Positions 27,257 to 36,833 of a stretch of 64,000 nucleotides of DNA are shown here, in pieces. Where the stretch lies: positions 2,484,575 through 2,548,574 of the forward strand of contig NZ_GG697169.2 of the NCBI RefSeq assembly GCF_000161835.1, in the 5' to 3' direction. This stretch comes from Thalassobium sp. R2A62. Lineage in GTDB: Bacteria > Pseudomonadota > Alphaproteobacteria > Rhodobacterales > Rhodobacteraceae. Numbering within the stretch: the first letter of the stretch is position 1; every line of letters starts with the position of its first letter. The notes under the pieces were generated by a model. It was given only the letters and a program-made list of their open reading frames with translations, had not been told where the DNA came from and did not search any database. Made by a program: the position numbers and the translations under genes.

Positions 27257-28075
27257 ATGGTTGCAAATTCGAACGTGCCAATAATTATTAAGCGTAAAAA
27301 AGTTGTCAGTGGTGACGGTCACCATGGTGGTGCGTGGAAGGTTGCCTACGCAGACTTTGTAACCGCGATGATGGCGTTCTTTATGTTGATGTGGCTGCTC
27401 AATGCCACCACTGAAAATCAACGCAAAGGGATCGCGGATTATTTTTCTCCAACCATACCGATCAGTCGAATTTCGGGTGGTGGGGATGGTGCGTTTGGTG
27501 GCGAGAGTGTTTTATCCAAAGATCTTTTGCCCGAAGTAGGAAACTTACCTCAACCGTCGCAAGCTCAGGCACAATTATTAGGCGCAGAACAAGACGAAAT
27601 ATCCTTTAACCAAGTGATGGAAGCCCTAACTGCACTTTCTGGCGAAAGTGCAGTTATTGATAGAATGCTGCGCCACGTGATCACGAGAGTTACGGATGAG
27701 GGGCTCATCATTGAGCTCTTTGATCTGGAAGATCAGCCACTATTCATTGACGCCTCTGATGTGCCAACGGGAGTGATGCAAGATCTAACTGCGATGATCG
27801 CTCAGATTGTTGGTTTCGTATCCAATGATCTAGCCGTTGAAGGGCATGTACGTTCCCAACCAATTGTCTTGTTGAAAAACCAAAATTGGGAGATTTCTCA
27901 CAGTCGCGCCCAGGCCATCCGTCTTCTGTTGCAGCAAAATGGAGCTTATCCCCAACAAATGAATCGCGTGACGGCACATGGAGATCGTGAACCTCAATAT
28001 AAAAACCCACTCTCTGTTCGAAACAACCGGATCGAAATTATCGTCCTACGATCTGGCGAGGGTAAGTCGTTTTGA
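27257..28075 (+). CDS. motB: Flagellar motor stator protein MotB
   Basis: 272 residues. After a basic cytoplasmic N-terminus (IIIKRKK) comes the single membrane helix with the proton-binding aspartate in YADFVTAMMAFFMLMWLLN. A linker follows, then a C-terminal OmpA-like peptidoglycan-binding domain (about 150-265) with VEGHVRSQP and ISHSRAQAIRLLL and the late NNRIEI. It forms the proton-driven stator with MotA, which is encoded 10 kb away. It opens the flagellar cluster; a TTAAC half-site lies upstream at 27200-27204. Confidence 0.93.
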   Translation: MVANSNVPIIIKRKKVVSGDGHHGGAWKVAYADFVTAMMAFFMLMWLLNATTENQRKGIADYFSPTIPISRISGGGDGAFGGESVLSKDLLPEVGNLPQPSQAQAQLLGAEQDEISFNQVMEALTALSGESAVIDRMLRHVITRVTDEGLIIELFDLEDQPLFIDASDVPTGVMQDLTAMIAQIVGFVSNDLAVEGHVRSQPIVLLKNQNWEISHSRAQAIRLLLQQNGAYPQQMNRVTAHGDREPQYKNPLSVRNNRIEIIVLRSGEGKSF

Positions 28076-28085
28076 ATTTTATCTG

Positions 28086-28100
28086 TTAGCTGGTTGTTAA
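28086..28100 (+). promoter_or_regulatory. CtrA-like box upstream of flgE
   Basis: TTAG-CTGGTTG-TTAA fits the CtrA consensus TTAA-N7-TTAA with one mismatch. It ends 61 bases before the flgE ATG. Confidence 0.45.
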
Positions 28101-28161
28101 TGCAATCGGCTTAAATTCTTTAGGGAACCCAACAGGGTGAGCAGCAGAAAGGCTGGAAAAC

Positions 28162-29430
28162 ATGACAATTTCTTCGTCCCTGAATGCCGGGATTGCAGGC
28201 TTGGCCGCGAACGCAAGCAAGCTCGCAACGATTTCAGACAATATCGCAAACTCCAGTACCTTTGGTTATAAACGTGCGGGGGCGGATTTTCATTCTCTCG
28301 TTACTGGTAGTGGGAATGGAACCTACTCCGCTGGGGGTGTGAGTGTAACGACACAACGCATGGTAGATGCGCGTGGATCACTCGTTTCAACATCTAATGC
28401 GACCGATCTTTCTATTAGTGGTCGCGGAATGCTGCCTGTTACAAATCGATCGGGGGTTGAGAGTGGTGACAGCGCGATGATGCTTACCTCTACAGGTTCT
28501 TTTCGAACTGATTCGAATGGCTACCTGACAACCTCAGGGGGTTTGGTTTTGATGGGAGTGCCCGCTGATGGCGATGGTGTCGTCCCAACGTTTTCTCGTG
28601 ACACTCAGGCTGCGCTGCAACCAATCAAGATTGATCGTACAAAATTCGTCGGTGAGCCGACAACGTCTATCCAGCTAGGGGTAAACCTACCTGCAACGGA
28701 TGCTGTCGCGGGTGCGCTTGGGAGCGCGCAAGAATTAGCAGTTGAATATTATGATAACCTTGGAAATTCTGAGAACCTCATTGTTACGTTCACGCCAACT
28801 GGATCGAATGAATGGGAAATGGCCTTCAGTGATCCAAGTCTGACAACATACACCCTCTTATTTGACGATAGCCGCTCAAATGGTGGCGCGCTAGCGGACA
28901 TTATGGACTCAAGTGGCGCCTCAATAGCAACAAGTTTTACGGGTGAAATTGAACTCACGATGGACGCAGGCCCGATCTCGGTTAACATTGGCGAGCTTGG
29001 TTCGGGGGGTGGTCTCAGCCAGTTGGGGGGCACCTTTGCACCAACTTCAATCTCAAAAAATGGATCCCCGGTTGGCAATATGATCTCGATCGAAGTAAAC
29101 GAAAAAGGCATTGTTCAGGGGATCTTTGATACTGGGACCACGCGAGCGCTCTATCAGGTTCCCATCGTTGACGTGCCCAACCCCAATGGTCTGAAAGCGG
29201 GCAATCAGCAGACGTTTTCAATCTCACAGAACAGTGGTTCGTTCTATCTCTGGGATGCGGGTGCAGGGCCTGTGGGTGATGTGGTCAGTTACGCAAGAGA
29301 GGAGTCGACTACCGACGTGGCAGCTGAGCTGACCCAGCTGATTCAAACTCAAAGAGCGTATTCAACCAACGCGAAGGTCATCCAGACCGTGGATGAAATG
29401 CTTCAGGAAACCACCAATATTAAAAGGTAG
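28162..29430 (+). CDS. flgE: Flagellar hook protein FlgE
   Basis: 422 residues. The N-terminus MTISSSLNAGIAGLAAN and SDNIANSSTFGYKRA are the rod/hook family signature, and the C-terminus (AELTQLIQTQRAYSTNAKVIQTVDEMLQ) forms the partner helix of the D0 core. Between them lies the surface domain of the hook. Exported through the flagellar type III apparatus with no cleaved signal. First of flgE-flgK-flgL-flgI. Confidence 0.93.
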   Translation: MTISSSLNAGIAGLAANASKLATISDNIANSSTFGYKRAGADFHSLVTGSGNGTYSAGGVSVTTQRMVDARGSLVSTSNATDLSISGRGMLPVTNRSGVESGDSAMMLTSTGSFRTDSNGYLTTSGGLVLMGVPADGDGVVPTFSRDTQAALQPIKIDRTKFVGEPTTSIQLGVNLPATDAVAGALGSAQELAVEYYDNLGNSENLIVTFTPTGSNEWEMAFSDPSLTTYTLLFDDSRSNGGALADIMDSSGASIATSFTGEIELTMDAGPISVNIGELGSGGGLSQLGGTFAPTSISKNGSPVGNMISIEVNEKGIVQGIFDTGTTRALYQVPIVDVPNPNGLKAGNQQTFSISQNSGSFYLWDAGAGPVGDVVSYAREESTTDVAAELTQLIQTQRAYSTNAKVIQTVDEMLQETTNIKR

Positions 29431-29458
29431 CTTTAATGACTGTGATTGAGACTTCTCG

Positions 29459-30898
29459 ATGAGCATTTCAAGTTCCCTGTCAAATGCTCTTTCTGGATTA
29501 ACTGCTGCATCTCGCGCAGCTGAAATTGTTTCTTCGAACCTCGCAAACTCGCTGACAGATGGGTACGCGCGTAGGCGTCTTGATCTGTCATCGCAGTTAA
29601 CTGGCGGTGTCGGAGGAGGTGTCCAGATTGACGGTGTTGCCCGTCTGGTTGACCGCGGTGTTTTGGCCGATCGTCGGATTTCGGATGCCAATCTAGGATT
29701 CGCTGATACCTCGGTGGCCTTCTTTCGCAACTTAGAACGCGTAATGGGGGTTCCAGGTGATCCAGGAACGCTGACTGATCGTCTAACGCAACTTGAGACA
29801 AGCCTGATTGCTGCTTCTATTCAGCCCAGTTCAGAACAGAGATTGGATGCTGTCGGTCAGTCATTTTTGGGAATCACTGCTGAATTGAATAGACTCACAG
29901 ACTCCATTCAAACAGATCGAGAGCGCGCTGATGCTAGTATTGCGGCGAATGTTGATGAATTGAACGCCTCGCTAGCACTTATTGATAAGTTGAGTGACGA
30001 CATCACAACTATTCGGATATCCGGTGCAGACATTTCAGCGCTCTTGGATCAAAGACAACTTGCAATCGATGCTGTCTCCAAAATTATCCCAGTCCAAGAG
30101 GTTTCTCGCGATAACAACCAAATCGCGCTTGTCTCTGCAGGTGGTGGCACGCTCTATGACAGTCAACCAGCTATTTTTTCATTTGAGAAGACCTCAACAA
30201 TTACTGGTGAATTATCGGTTATCAATGGTTTGGGTCATCTAAAGTTTAATGGCACTTCTGTAAATTTTTTGGAGAATAACCCTTTCGATGGAGGCATTCT
30301 TGAGGGGCATTTTGATGTGCGCGATGAGTTTGCTGTTCAGGCCCAAACGGAACTCGATGAAATCGCGGCGAGCCTCATAGACCGCTTTCAGGGTGACGAT
30401 GTCGATCCAACACAGACGGATGTTTTGGGTATTCCAGCTTTAGGTATCTTTACGGACGGTGGTCAGGCATTCAGTTCAGGGAACGAGGCAGGTGTTGCTG
30501 GCCGAATTTCTATTAATGAACTTGTTGATGTTTCACAGGACGGAAAGTCGCAGTTGTTCCGAGACGGCCTGTACGACGAGGGTGGTTCCGAGCTGGGAGA
30601 TCCAACTCAGATTCAAAATTGGCTCGGCGCCCTCTCCACTCCCTTATCCGATTCTGCCTTGGCTGAAGCGACAGATGTTTTTTCTAAAATTGGCTCGCGG
30701 CGGCTGATATCTGAACGCAATTTCAGTTTTGAGAACGCTCGCTACGAGACGCTCAAACAGGCTGAACTATCTGATGGCGTCGACACCGATCAAGAGATGC
30801 AGAATTTATTACTTATCGAACAAGCCTACTCGGCTAATGCAAAGGTAATTCAGACTGTTGATGAAATGATGCAAACACTATTAAGGCTGGGATCGTGA
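29459..30898 (+). CDS. flgK: Hook-filament junction protein FlgK (HAP1)
   Basis: 479 residues. The N-terminal SSNLANSLTDGYARRR and the C-terminal LLLIEQAYSANAKVIQTVDEMM are the paired D0 helices of the hook family. The central FLENNPFDGGILEGHFDVRDE region is typical of FlgK, which links the hook to the filament. It begins 28 bases after flgE with a weak Shine-Dalgarno sequence. Confidence 0.92.
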   Translation: MSISSSLSNALSGLTAASRAAEIVSSNLANSLTDGYARRRLDLSSQLTGGVGGGVQIDGVARLVDRGVLADRRISDANLGFADTSVAFFRNLERVMGVPGDPGTLTDRLTQLETSLIAASIQPSSEQRLDAVGQSFLGITAELNRLTDSIQTDRERADASIAANVDELNASLALIDKLSDDITTIRISGADISALLDQRQLAIDAVSKIIPVQEVSRDNNQIALVSAGGGTLYDSQPAIFSFEKTSTITGELSVINGLGHLKFNGTSVNFLENNPFDGGILEGHFDVRDEFAVQAQTELDEIAASLIDRFQGDDVDPTQTDVLGIPALGIFTDGGQAFSSGNEAGVAGRISINELVDVSQDGKSQLFRDGLYDEGGSELGDPTQIQNWLGALSTPLSDSALAEATDVFSKIGSRRLISERNFSFENARYETLKQAELSDGVDTDQEMQNLLLIEQAYSANAKVIQTVDEMMQTLLRLGS

Positions 30899-30900
30899 CT

Positions 30901-31905
30901 ATGACATCAATCGGAGATCGATCGCAGGCTTTTTTTAATAGGCAGCACAATTTTGATCTGCGTTCCCGGCTTAACCAGTTCACGCAGGAATTAAGCACTG
31001 GTCAAGTCTCCGACCCTTCCAGCCACCTGGCCGGCGATTTTTCTCGGTTAGGAAGTGTTGACCAGGCTATTGCTCGCAACAACAGCTATCTGCAAAATAT
31101 GACTCAGAAAGATATATTGTTCGACCACGTTCAACTCAGTCTCGGTAGCATCCAAGATCGTGTGTTGGAACTCGAAATATCTGCACGCAGTGTTGACCTC
31201 GATCAGCAGGACAGCGCGATTGCACGCATTGGAAAAAACGCCGAGAACGCCTTTGATGCGATTGTTGGAAAACTTAATGAAACAAGATTAGGACAAAGCG
31301 TCTTTTCTGGCAACGCAACAGATAAACCAGCGACTCAGACCGCAGCAGTGATTCTGGACGGGCTGCGCAGCGAACTACCTCTAGGGGCGACTGCCACGGA
31401 CGTACAGCAGGTCGTTGACGAGTGGTTTGATACTGGCCCTACTGGCCGATTTTATAGCGAAATTTATACTGGCTCTAAAAATTCGGCGCCGATCAGTATT
31501 AGTTCCATCGAAAAAGTAGACCCTCTCCCGAAAGTGGATGATGATGCTATCAGACATACTCTTAAAGGCGTGATCATGATCGCCCTGACAAATCAACCCA
31601 GCAGCAAGCTAGGGCGATCTGAAAAACTCGACCTTATCGGCGCTGCCGTGGAGCCGCTCGGAAAAGCAACAATTGGCCTTATCGATATGTCTGCTGTTGC
31701 CGGAAGTTCACAAGAACGGATCGCACAGGAAACTAGTCGGCTGAATGCGGAAAATACCAGTATGGGAATCTACCGGAACAAAATGGTTTCTGCAGATCAA
31801 TTCGAAACAGCGAGTAACTTGCAACAAGTTCAGTTACAGCTTGAAACACATTATACTGTAACTGCACGTCTCTCGAGACTCTCTCTTGTGGGGTATTTAA
31901 GATGA
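30901..31905 (+). CDS. flgL: Hook-filament junction protein FlgL (HAP3)
   Basis: 334 residues. Flagellin-like N-terminal (SRLNQFTQELSTGQVSDPSSHLAGDFSRLG) and C-terminal (SNLQQVQLQLETHYTVTARLSRLSLVGYL) helices enclose a variable middle; VFSGNATDKPA fits FlgL. It forms the second junction ring between FlgK and the filament. ATG 30901 has GGGA at proper spacing; GTG 30895 would overlap the flgK stop and is the alternative. It overlaps flgI as ATGA. Confidence 0.88.
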   Translation: MTSIGDRSQAFFNRQHNFDLRSRLNQFTQELSTGQVSDPSSHLAGDFSRLGSVDQAIARNNSYLQNMTQKDILFDHVQLSLGSIQDRVLELEISARSVDLDQQDSAIARIGKNAENAFDAIVGKLNETRLGQSVFSGNATDKPATQTAAVILDGLRSELPLGATATDVQQVVDEWFDTGPTGRFYSEIYTGSKNSAPISISSIEKVDPLPKVDDDAIRHTLKGVIMIALTNQPSSKLGRSEKLDLIGAAVEPLGKATIGLIDMSAVAGSSQERIAQETSRLNAENTSMGIYRNKMVSADQFETASNLQQVQLQLETHYTVTARLSRLSLVGYLR

Positions 31906-33011
31906 GAGCTACTTTTCATATCTTGATTTCAGTGATGATTGGCTTTTGTGTCAGTTCTGTTTCAGCCAGTCCTATTCGGCTCAAAGACCTTGTTGAGTTT
32001 GACGGCGTGCGGGGAAATGATCTTGTCGGGTATGGATTGGTTGTTGGGTTGAATGGTTCAGGCGACGGCCTGCGCAATTCACCATTCACAGAAGAAATAC
32101 TATCCAGCATCCTTGAGCGTCTGGGCGTCAATGTAGCTGGCGAACAGTTTCGGCCTAAAAATGTTGCGGCCGTTTTGGTCACCGCGACGTTGCCTCCCTT
32201 TGCTCGCGCTGGAGGGACAATCGATGTTACGGTGTCTGCAATTGGTGATGCCAAGAGCCTGCGCGGTGGCACACTCGTTATGACACCGCTGAATGCAGCA
32301 GACGGAGAAATTTATGCAGTTGCTCAAGGCCCAATGATTGCCGGAGGTGCGGTCGTTGAAGGTGAGGCAGCTCGTGTAACTCAGGGTGTCCCAACGGCTG
32401 GTGTGATACCATCTGGCGCGCGAGTTGAGCGTGAAATCCTTTTTGAATTGGACGAGCTTGAGATTGTTAGGTTGGCCCTTCGCACTCCGGATTTCACGAC
32501 CGCTGGCCGGATTGAAACAGCGATCAATCAGAGTTTTGGCAGGTCTGTAGCCCAGATGACTGATTCCGGAACCGTTGAGTTGAACATTGCATCCACCCGT
32601 ATGCGTTCGACTGCGCATGCGCTTAGCAGGGTTGAGAATATTTTGGTAGAACCTGAACGTCGGGCTCGCGTTGTCATTGATCAACGGTCGGGAACTATTG
32701 TCCTTGGTGATGATGTTCGAATTTCAAGCGTCGCGGTTAGTCAGGGAGGGCTAACCCTCCGTGTTCAAGAGTTGCCGCAAGCCGTTCAACCGAACCCGTT
32801 TGCACCAGGGGAAACCGTTGTTGTTCCAAAGACCAATGTTGCGATCGAAGAAAATCAAGGTGCTGGTCTTGCACAAGTAAATGAAGGCACGTCACTTTCT
32901 GAAGTCATACAAGGTCTCAATGCGCTTGGTGTCGCGCCAAATGACATGATTGATATCTTAAAGAGCATTAAGTCGGCAGGTGCACTGCACGCTGAATTTA
33001 TTGTTCAATAA
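31902..33011 (+). CDS. flgI: Flagellar P-ring protein FlgI
   Basis: 369 residues. Signal peptide of about 23 residues (ending VSASP). IRLKDLVEFDGVRGNDLVGYGLVVGLNGSGD is the unmistakable FlgI start, and SLSEVIQGLNALGVAPNDMIDILKSIKSAGALHAE the conserved end. It forms the periplasmic P-ring around the rod, assembled with the FlgA chaperone. Its stop overlaps the opposing fliP gene by seven bases. Confidence 0.96.
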   Translation: MRATFHILISVMIGFCVSSVSASPIRLKDLVEFDGVRGNDLVGYGLVVGLNGSGDGLRNSPFTEEILSSILERLGVNVAGEQFRPKNVAAVLVTATLPPFARAGGTIDVTVSAIGDAKSLRGGTLVMTPLNAADGEIYAVAQGPMIAGGAVVEGEAARVTQGVPTAGVIPSGARVEREILFELDELEIVRLALRTPDFTTAGRIETAINQSFGRSVAQMTDSGTVELNIASTRMRSTAHALSRVENILVEPERRARVVIDQRSGTIVLGDDVRISSVAVSQGGLTLRVQELPQAVQPNPFAPGETVVVPKTNVAIEENQGAGLAQVNEGTSLSEVIQGLNALGVAPNDMIDILKSIKSAGALHAEFIVQ

Positions 33012-33736
33012 TAGGAGCTGACGAGGCTGGCACTTACCAGGCTCCAACCGTCCGCAATAACAAAAAATGCCAGTTTGAAAGGTAGCGAAACAATTGCAGG
33101 GGGCACCATCATCATCCCCATCGACATTAAAATCGCTGCGACAACTAGGTCGATTATTAGGAACGGTAGAAAAATTAAGAACCCAACTTGAAAAGCGCGC
33201 TCAATTTCGCTGAGTAAAAATGATGGGATCATTAATGAGAGCGGCGCGCTGGCGATGTCCTCACTTGTACTGGACTGTGGCCTTATATCTGTGAGCGTTT
33301 GAAAAGTATTTGGATCAATCCGCAAGGCCATAAAATCGCGAAATGGCGAAATGGCGTTGGCAAGTGCAGGTTCAATTTCGAGCTCTCCTGTGGAAAGGGG
33401 GCCAATTCCAAGCGTCCAAGATTCGATGAATACTGGTTCCATAACAAAATATGTCAGGAAGAGTGCCAGGCTTACAATTAACATGTTGGGGGGTGATTGC
33501 TGAAGGCCAATTGCCTGTCTCAAAATCGCCAAGACCGTCACAATGAATGGGAAGCAAGTAATCATGATTGCGAGCCCTGGAACGATACTTAATATCGTCA
33601 CAAGAGCTAAAAGTTGGATCGACCGGCCAGCAAGTGAGGCATCGTCCCCGAAGGATAAAGAAATTTCCTGTGCAGTGACGCTTGTTGCCGAAAATAAGGC
33701 GAGAGCTAGGAAGCTAAAGCGTATTAGGCTCTTCAC
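33005..33736 (-). CDS. fliP: Flagellar export gate protein FliP
   Basis: 243 residues. A cleavable signal peptide (about 22 residues, ending SVTAQ), usual for FliP, precedes four membrane helices. TCFPFIVTVLAILRQAIGLQQSPPNMLIVSLALFLT and FLIIDLVVAAILMSMGMMMVPP are hallmark blocks. Five FliP with FliQ and FliR form the core of the export gate. It overlaps fliN as ATGA and is last in fliF-fliH-fliN-fliP. Confidence 0.95.
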   Translation of the reverse strand: MKSLIRFSFLALALFSATSVTAQEISLSFGDDASLAGRSIQLLALVTILSIVPGLAIMITCFPFIVTVLAILRQAIGLQQSPPNMLIVSLALFLTYFVMEPVFIESWTLGIGPLSTGELEIEPALANAISPFRDFMALRIDPNTFQTLTDIRPQSSTSEDIASAPLSLMIPSFLLSEIERAFQVGFLIFLPFLIIDLVVAAILMSMGMMMVPPAIVSLPFKLAFFVIADGWSLVSASLVSSYY

Positions 33737-34017
33737 TTGCGCGATCCCGAAGGGGGATCAATAATCTCTGTCAGCCTGACCGCGAGTTGACTGATGTTTG
33801 TGTCTTCCAGTTCTTGAAGCTCACCGCGTGCAATAAGTTTGTCGCCGACGAAAATATCGACAGGATCTTGGATGTTCTTATCGAGTACTAGAATGGCGTT
33901 TTCATTCAGGTCTAACAGCTCACGAACCGTCGGATGAGTGCGACCGATCGAAATGGTAACCTCTATTGGAACGTCAGAAAAATTAGGACCGTCGTTTTGA
34001 GAAGGCATGTCAGTCAT
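33733..34017 (-). CDS. fliN: Flagellar motor switch protein FliN
   Basis: 94 residues, essentially one SpoA domain: IPIEVTISIGRT-like start, LLDLNENAILVLDKNIQDPVDIFVGDKLIARGEL and the final RLTEIIDPP. FliN forms the base of the cytoplasmic C-ring and docks FliH. Its partners FliM and FliG are not in the window. It overlaps fliH by eight bases. Confidence 0.9.
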   Translation of the reverse strand: MTDMPSQNDGPNFSDVPIEVTISIGRTHPTVRELLDLNENAILVLDKNIQDPVDIFVGDKLIARGELQELEDTNISQLAVRLTEIIDPPSGSRK

Positions 34018-34606
34018 TGTCGTCTCCTTTAATGAATTGCGATGTTAGGGGAGCAAGCGCGTTTTGGAGTTCTTGTGTCAATCGGGATTGATCGACCAGG
34101 ATCTCTGCTTCTGGTCCGGCGATGAATATTTGACCGGGTGGAATGGATTGGTCCGGCTCCAAAATGGCTGATAGCGTCGGAGTACGCTGGAGTGCAGTCT
34201 CTAGAAAGGGAGCAGAATCTGGATGAGATCGAATGACAACGCCCTTGTCCAAAGCGTCTTGCGCGCACTTTAAGAGCATCGTTTCTAGGTGATGGCCAAA
34301 CGTCGTCTGAAGCGTTTTCGGGACGATACGGTCCGTAATCTGTTTAAAGAGCGGTTTCAGGCCGTACAGAATTGCAGAGCTAGCTTCTTCAAAGTTAAAG
34401 GATAACTCACAGAGCCTTTCATTTGCGCTTTGAGCTGCTTTGCTTAGTTGGTGGCTGTCAGTTTCTGTACAGGCATCCCAGCCAGCTCGGTACCCTTTTT
34501 CGTATTCCTCAAGGCGTTGCTCTTCTGCCAGATCAGCGGTGGCTTCTTCAGGCTCGCCGACCTGAAGAAGGGAGCTGAAGTCTTCCAAACACGGGGGGTG
34601 AATCAT
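34010..34606 (-). CDS. fliH: FliH-like flagellar export protein
   Basis: 198 residues. An acidic N-terminus with EYEKGYRAGWDAC (a G-rich helix of FliH type), a helical middle and a C-terminal domain (ALDKGVVIRSHPDSAPFLE, ILVDQSRLTQELQNAL) resembling FliH/SctL. It would inhibit and position the ATPase FliI and tether it to FliN. The sequence is weakly conserved, so the call leans on its place between fliF and fliN. ATGA overlap with fliF. Confidence 0.75.
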   Translation of the reverse strand: MIHPPCLEDFSSLLQVGEPEEATADLAEEQRLEEYEKGYRAGWDACTETDSHQLSKAAQSANERLCELSFNFEEASSAILYGLKPLFKQITDRIVPKTLQTTFGHHLETMLLKCAQDALDKGVVIRSHPDSAPFLETALQRTPTLSAILEPDQSIPPGQIFIAGPEAEILVDQSRLTQELQNALAPLTSQFIKGDDND

Positions 34607-36198
34607 GTGGTTTTCTCGTTCTTACTTGGTGCCGCAATCCAATCCCGTAAGATATCAACGGTTTCCTCTTGCCGCTCCTCAATAAGCGCTCTGAGCCGAA
34701 CCACGGGATCGTTTGGCATGGACGGATCTGCAACTTGAACAGCACCGTCTACATTTTTCATTTCACCGATTTCAGTTGCGCTTAGTCCTAGTGACGTGTC
34801 GATTTCACCGTCCAATAAGGGACCAGAATCGTCTATAAGTGCTGGTCGATATGCTCTGCCTGACATCAAAACTGGGCGCACTACAAAGAGCCCGAGCACA
34901 ATTGCTACTGAGGCTGCGACTGCGATTTGGATGAGGGACATTAGGTTTAGTGAGTCAAAAAGGTTTTTGCTGCTTCCGGCGACTGTTCCTTCGACGGGTA
35001 AAGGTTCGAAGGCGAGTGAGCGGATTGTAATTTTATCCCCGCGGTTTTCGTCAAAACCAATCGCTGACGCCACGAGTTCACGTAGGTCGGCCAGCTCCTC
35101 TTCAGACCTCGGTTCGATAGTTGTGTTACCATCAGAGTCCAAGCCGTTTACACCATCCACGAGGACGGCAACTGTGATGCGTTGAACTTGTCCTGGGCCA
35201 CGTGTGACTTCACGCTGTGTTTCGGACATCTCGAAATTTACTCGTTCGCGGGATTCCGAATTTTGACTGTTAGAAGTGCCGCTATCTGCTGCAGCATCGC
35301 CGTCTGGCAAGTTAGACGCGACGGTCACACTTCCTCCGTTCTGATCCGTCGATGATGTTGAGCGTTCTTCTGTCTCGGTACTAATGGCAACACGACTGTT
35401 GGGATCGACTCGCCGTTCAAGAATTGTTTCGATGTCAGTCGTCCGTTGAACGTTTAGTTCCACGACCGCATTTCCGAACCCCACCCTGGCCTCCAATAGG
35501 CGTTCAATGTTGCGTTTGATGTTTTCTGTTTCTGATGTACGTGTTGTTGGGTCGGAGGCTAGTCCAGCGCCTGACACTAATCCCCTTTGATCATCGATTA
35601 TGGCGACATCTTCAGGTGACATCTGTGCTACTGCTGAAGCTACAAGGTATTGAAGTGCTTTTATCTGCTGTGTTGTTAGTCCCGCGACTCCTGTGTTCAC
35701 GGTCACCGATGCGGTTGTCGCTTGGTTTCTCTGAAAGGGACGACTCGTACCATTTGAGATATGGACCCTCGCTGTTCGAATGGCAGGAGTTGCAACTATT
35801 GTGCGTGCTAGTTCACCCTCCTTAGCCCGCCAATAGGCTGCGTCAAACATTTGTGACGTTGTTCCGAAACCGGTAAGTGTATCTAACAACTCGTATCCTT
35901 GGACGGTGGGCTTGGGTAGTCCTGCACTGGCGAGGGTCATGCGCAATTGATCCCGCTTTGCGCTATCGACAAAAATACTATCACCACGAATTTCGTAGGC
36001 TGCGCTTTGTGCTTCAAGAGATGCAATGACCTCACCAGAGGCGCTGGATTCCAATCCCGAATAGAGGAGCGCGTAGGTTGGCGTGGAGGCGACACGTGTC
36101 ATAAACAATACAGCAAGGAATACCGCCACGCTTGCTAGGCCTGAAATGATTTGGTTGCGCGCACCTAAAGATTTCCAAACTGAAATTATATTTTGCAC
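34603..36198 (-). CDS. fliF: Flagellar MS-ring protein FliF
   Basis: 531 residues. Membrane helices at about 18-36 and 418-440 flank the periplasmic ring-building domains: YALLYSGLESSASGEVIASLEAQ, KEGELARTIVATPAIRTARVHIS and RNQATTASVTVNTG are classical. The short cytoplasmic tail with DPVVRLRALIEERQEETVDILRDWI is the FliG-binding region. First gene of the minus-strand fliF-fliH-fliN-fliP operon, divergent from fliL. Confidence 0.95.
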   Translation of the reverse strand: MQNIISVWKSLGARNQIISGLASVAVFLAVLFMTRVASTPTYALLYSGLESSASGEVIASLEAQSAAYEIRGDSIFVDSAKRDQLRMTLASAGLPKPTVQGYELLDTLTGFGTTSQMFDAAYWRAKEGELARTIVATPAIRTARVHISNGTSRPFQRNQATTASVTVNTGVAGLTTQQIKALQYLVASAVAQMSPEDVAIIDDQRGLVSGAGLASDPTTRTSETENIKRNIERLLEARVGFGNAVVELNVQRTTDIETILERRVDPNSRVAISTETEERSTSSTDQNGGSVTVASNLPDGDAAADSGTSNSQNSESRERVNFEMSETQREVTRGPGQVQRITVAVLVDGVNGLDSDGNTTIEPRSEEELADLRELVASAIGFDENRGDKITIRSLAFEPLPVEGTVAGSSKNLFDSLNLMSLIQIAVAASVAIVLGLFVVRPVLMSGRAYRPALIDDSGPLLDGEIDTSLGLSATEIGEMKNVDGAVQVADPSMPNDPVVRLRALIEERQEETVDILRDWIAAPSKNEKTT

Positions 36199-36258
36199 CT
36201 GCTGATCTCCATCATTCGAACATTCTGCTCGCAGACAAAAAGACTTCCACGATCAGTA

Positions 36259-36273
36259 TTAATAATTGGTTAG
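36259..36273 (+). promoter_or_regulatory. CtrA-like box between fliF and fliL
   Basis: TTAA-TAATTGG-TTAG fits TTAA-N7-TTAA with one mismatch. It lies 60 bases from the fliF start and 45 from the fliL start, so it could control both operons. Confidence 0.45.
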
Positions 36274-36318
36274 TTTTGTTTCGGTATCGAGGGTTAGATC
36301 GAAATTGGAGTACCCAGT

Positions 36319-36825
36319 ATGAGCGACGCGAACGTATCGTTAGATGCCACCAGCGAAAGCGCATCGAAGAAATCCGGCAAGCTACCCATGATCATTGGGC
36401 TCGTTTTGGCGATCGCTGGGGGAGTTGGCGGCTTTCTCGCGGTTGATAACGGCTTTATCTTGAATAGCGAACAGCAGGTTGTGGCTGACGGATATTCGAG
36501 TGACCAAGCAAGAACTGTCCTGCCTGAAGTCGCGTTCGTTGTTCTCGAACCTCTCGTGATTTCGCTACCTCACCCGACGCGACGACAACACTTACGGTTC
36601 TCTGCGCAGCTCGAAGTTGTTCCCGATTACCAGGCTCAAGTTGAGGCTATTAAACCTCGAATCGTGGATGTTTTGAATGGCTATCTTCGTGCCGTGGACG
36701 TGGCTGATTTAGAAGACCTTAGTGCATTGACGCGCCTACGCGCGCAAATGTTGCGTCGTATTCAGGTTGTGACTGGACCTGAGCAAGTACGTGATCTGCT
36801 CATCATGGAATTTATATTAAACTAG
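36319..36825 (+). CDS. fliL: Flagellar basal-body protein FliL
   Basis: 168 residues. A short cytoplasmic N-terminus and one membrane helix (about 23-43) precede the periplasmic FliL domain: FVVLEPLVISLPHPTRRQHLRFSAQLEV and the end GPEQVRDLLIMEFILN are typical. FliL rings surround and stabilise the stator. GGAG precedes the ATG. A second, diverged fliL lies at 45861-46355. Confidence 0.9.
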   Translation: MSDANVSLDATSESASKKSGKLPMIIGLVLAIAGGVGGFLAVDNGFILNSEQQVVADGYSSDQARTVLPEVAFVVLEPLVISLPHPTRRQHLRFSAQLEVVPDYQAQVEAIKPRIVDVLNGYLRAVDVADLEDLSALTRLRAQMLRRIQVVTGPEQVRDLLIMEFILN

Positions 36826-36833
36826 AGGAAACT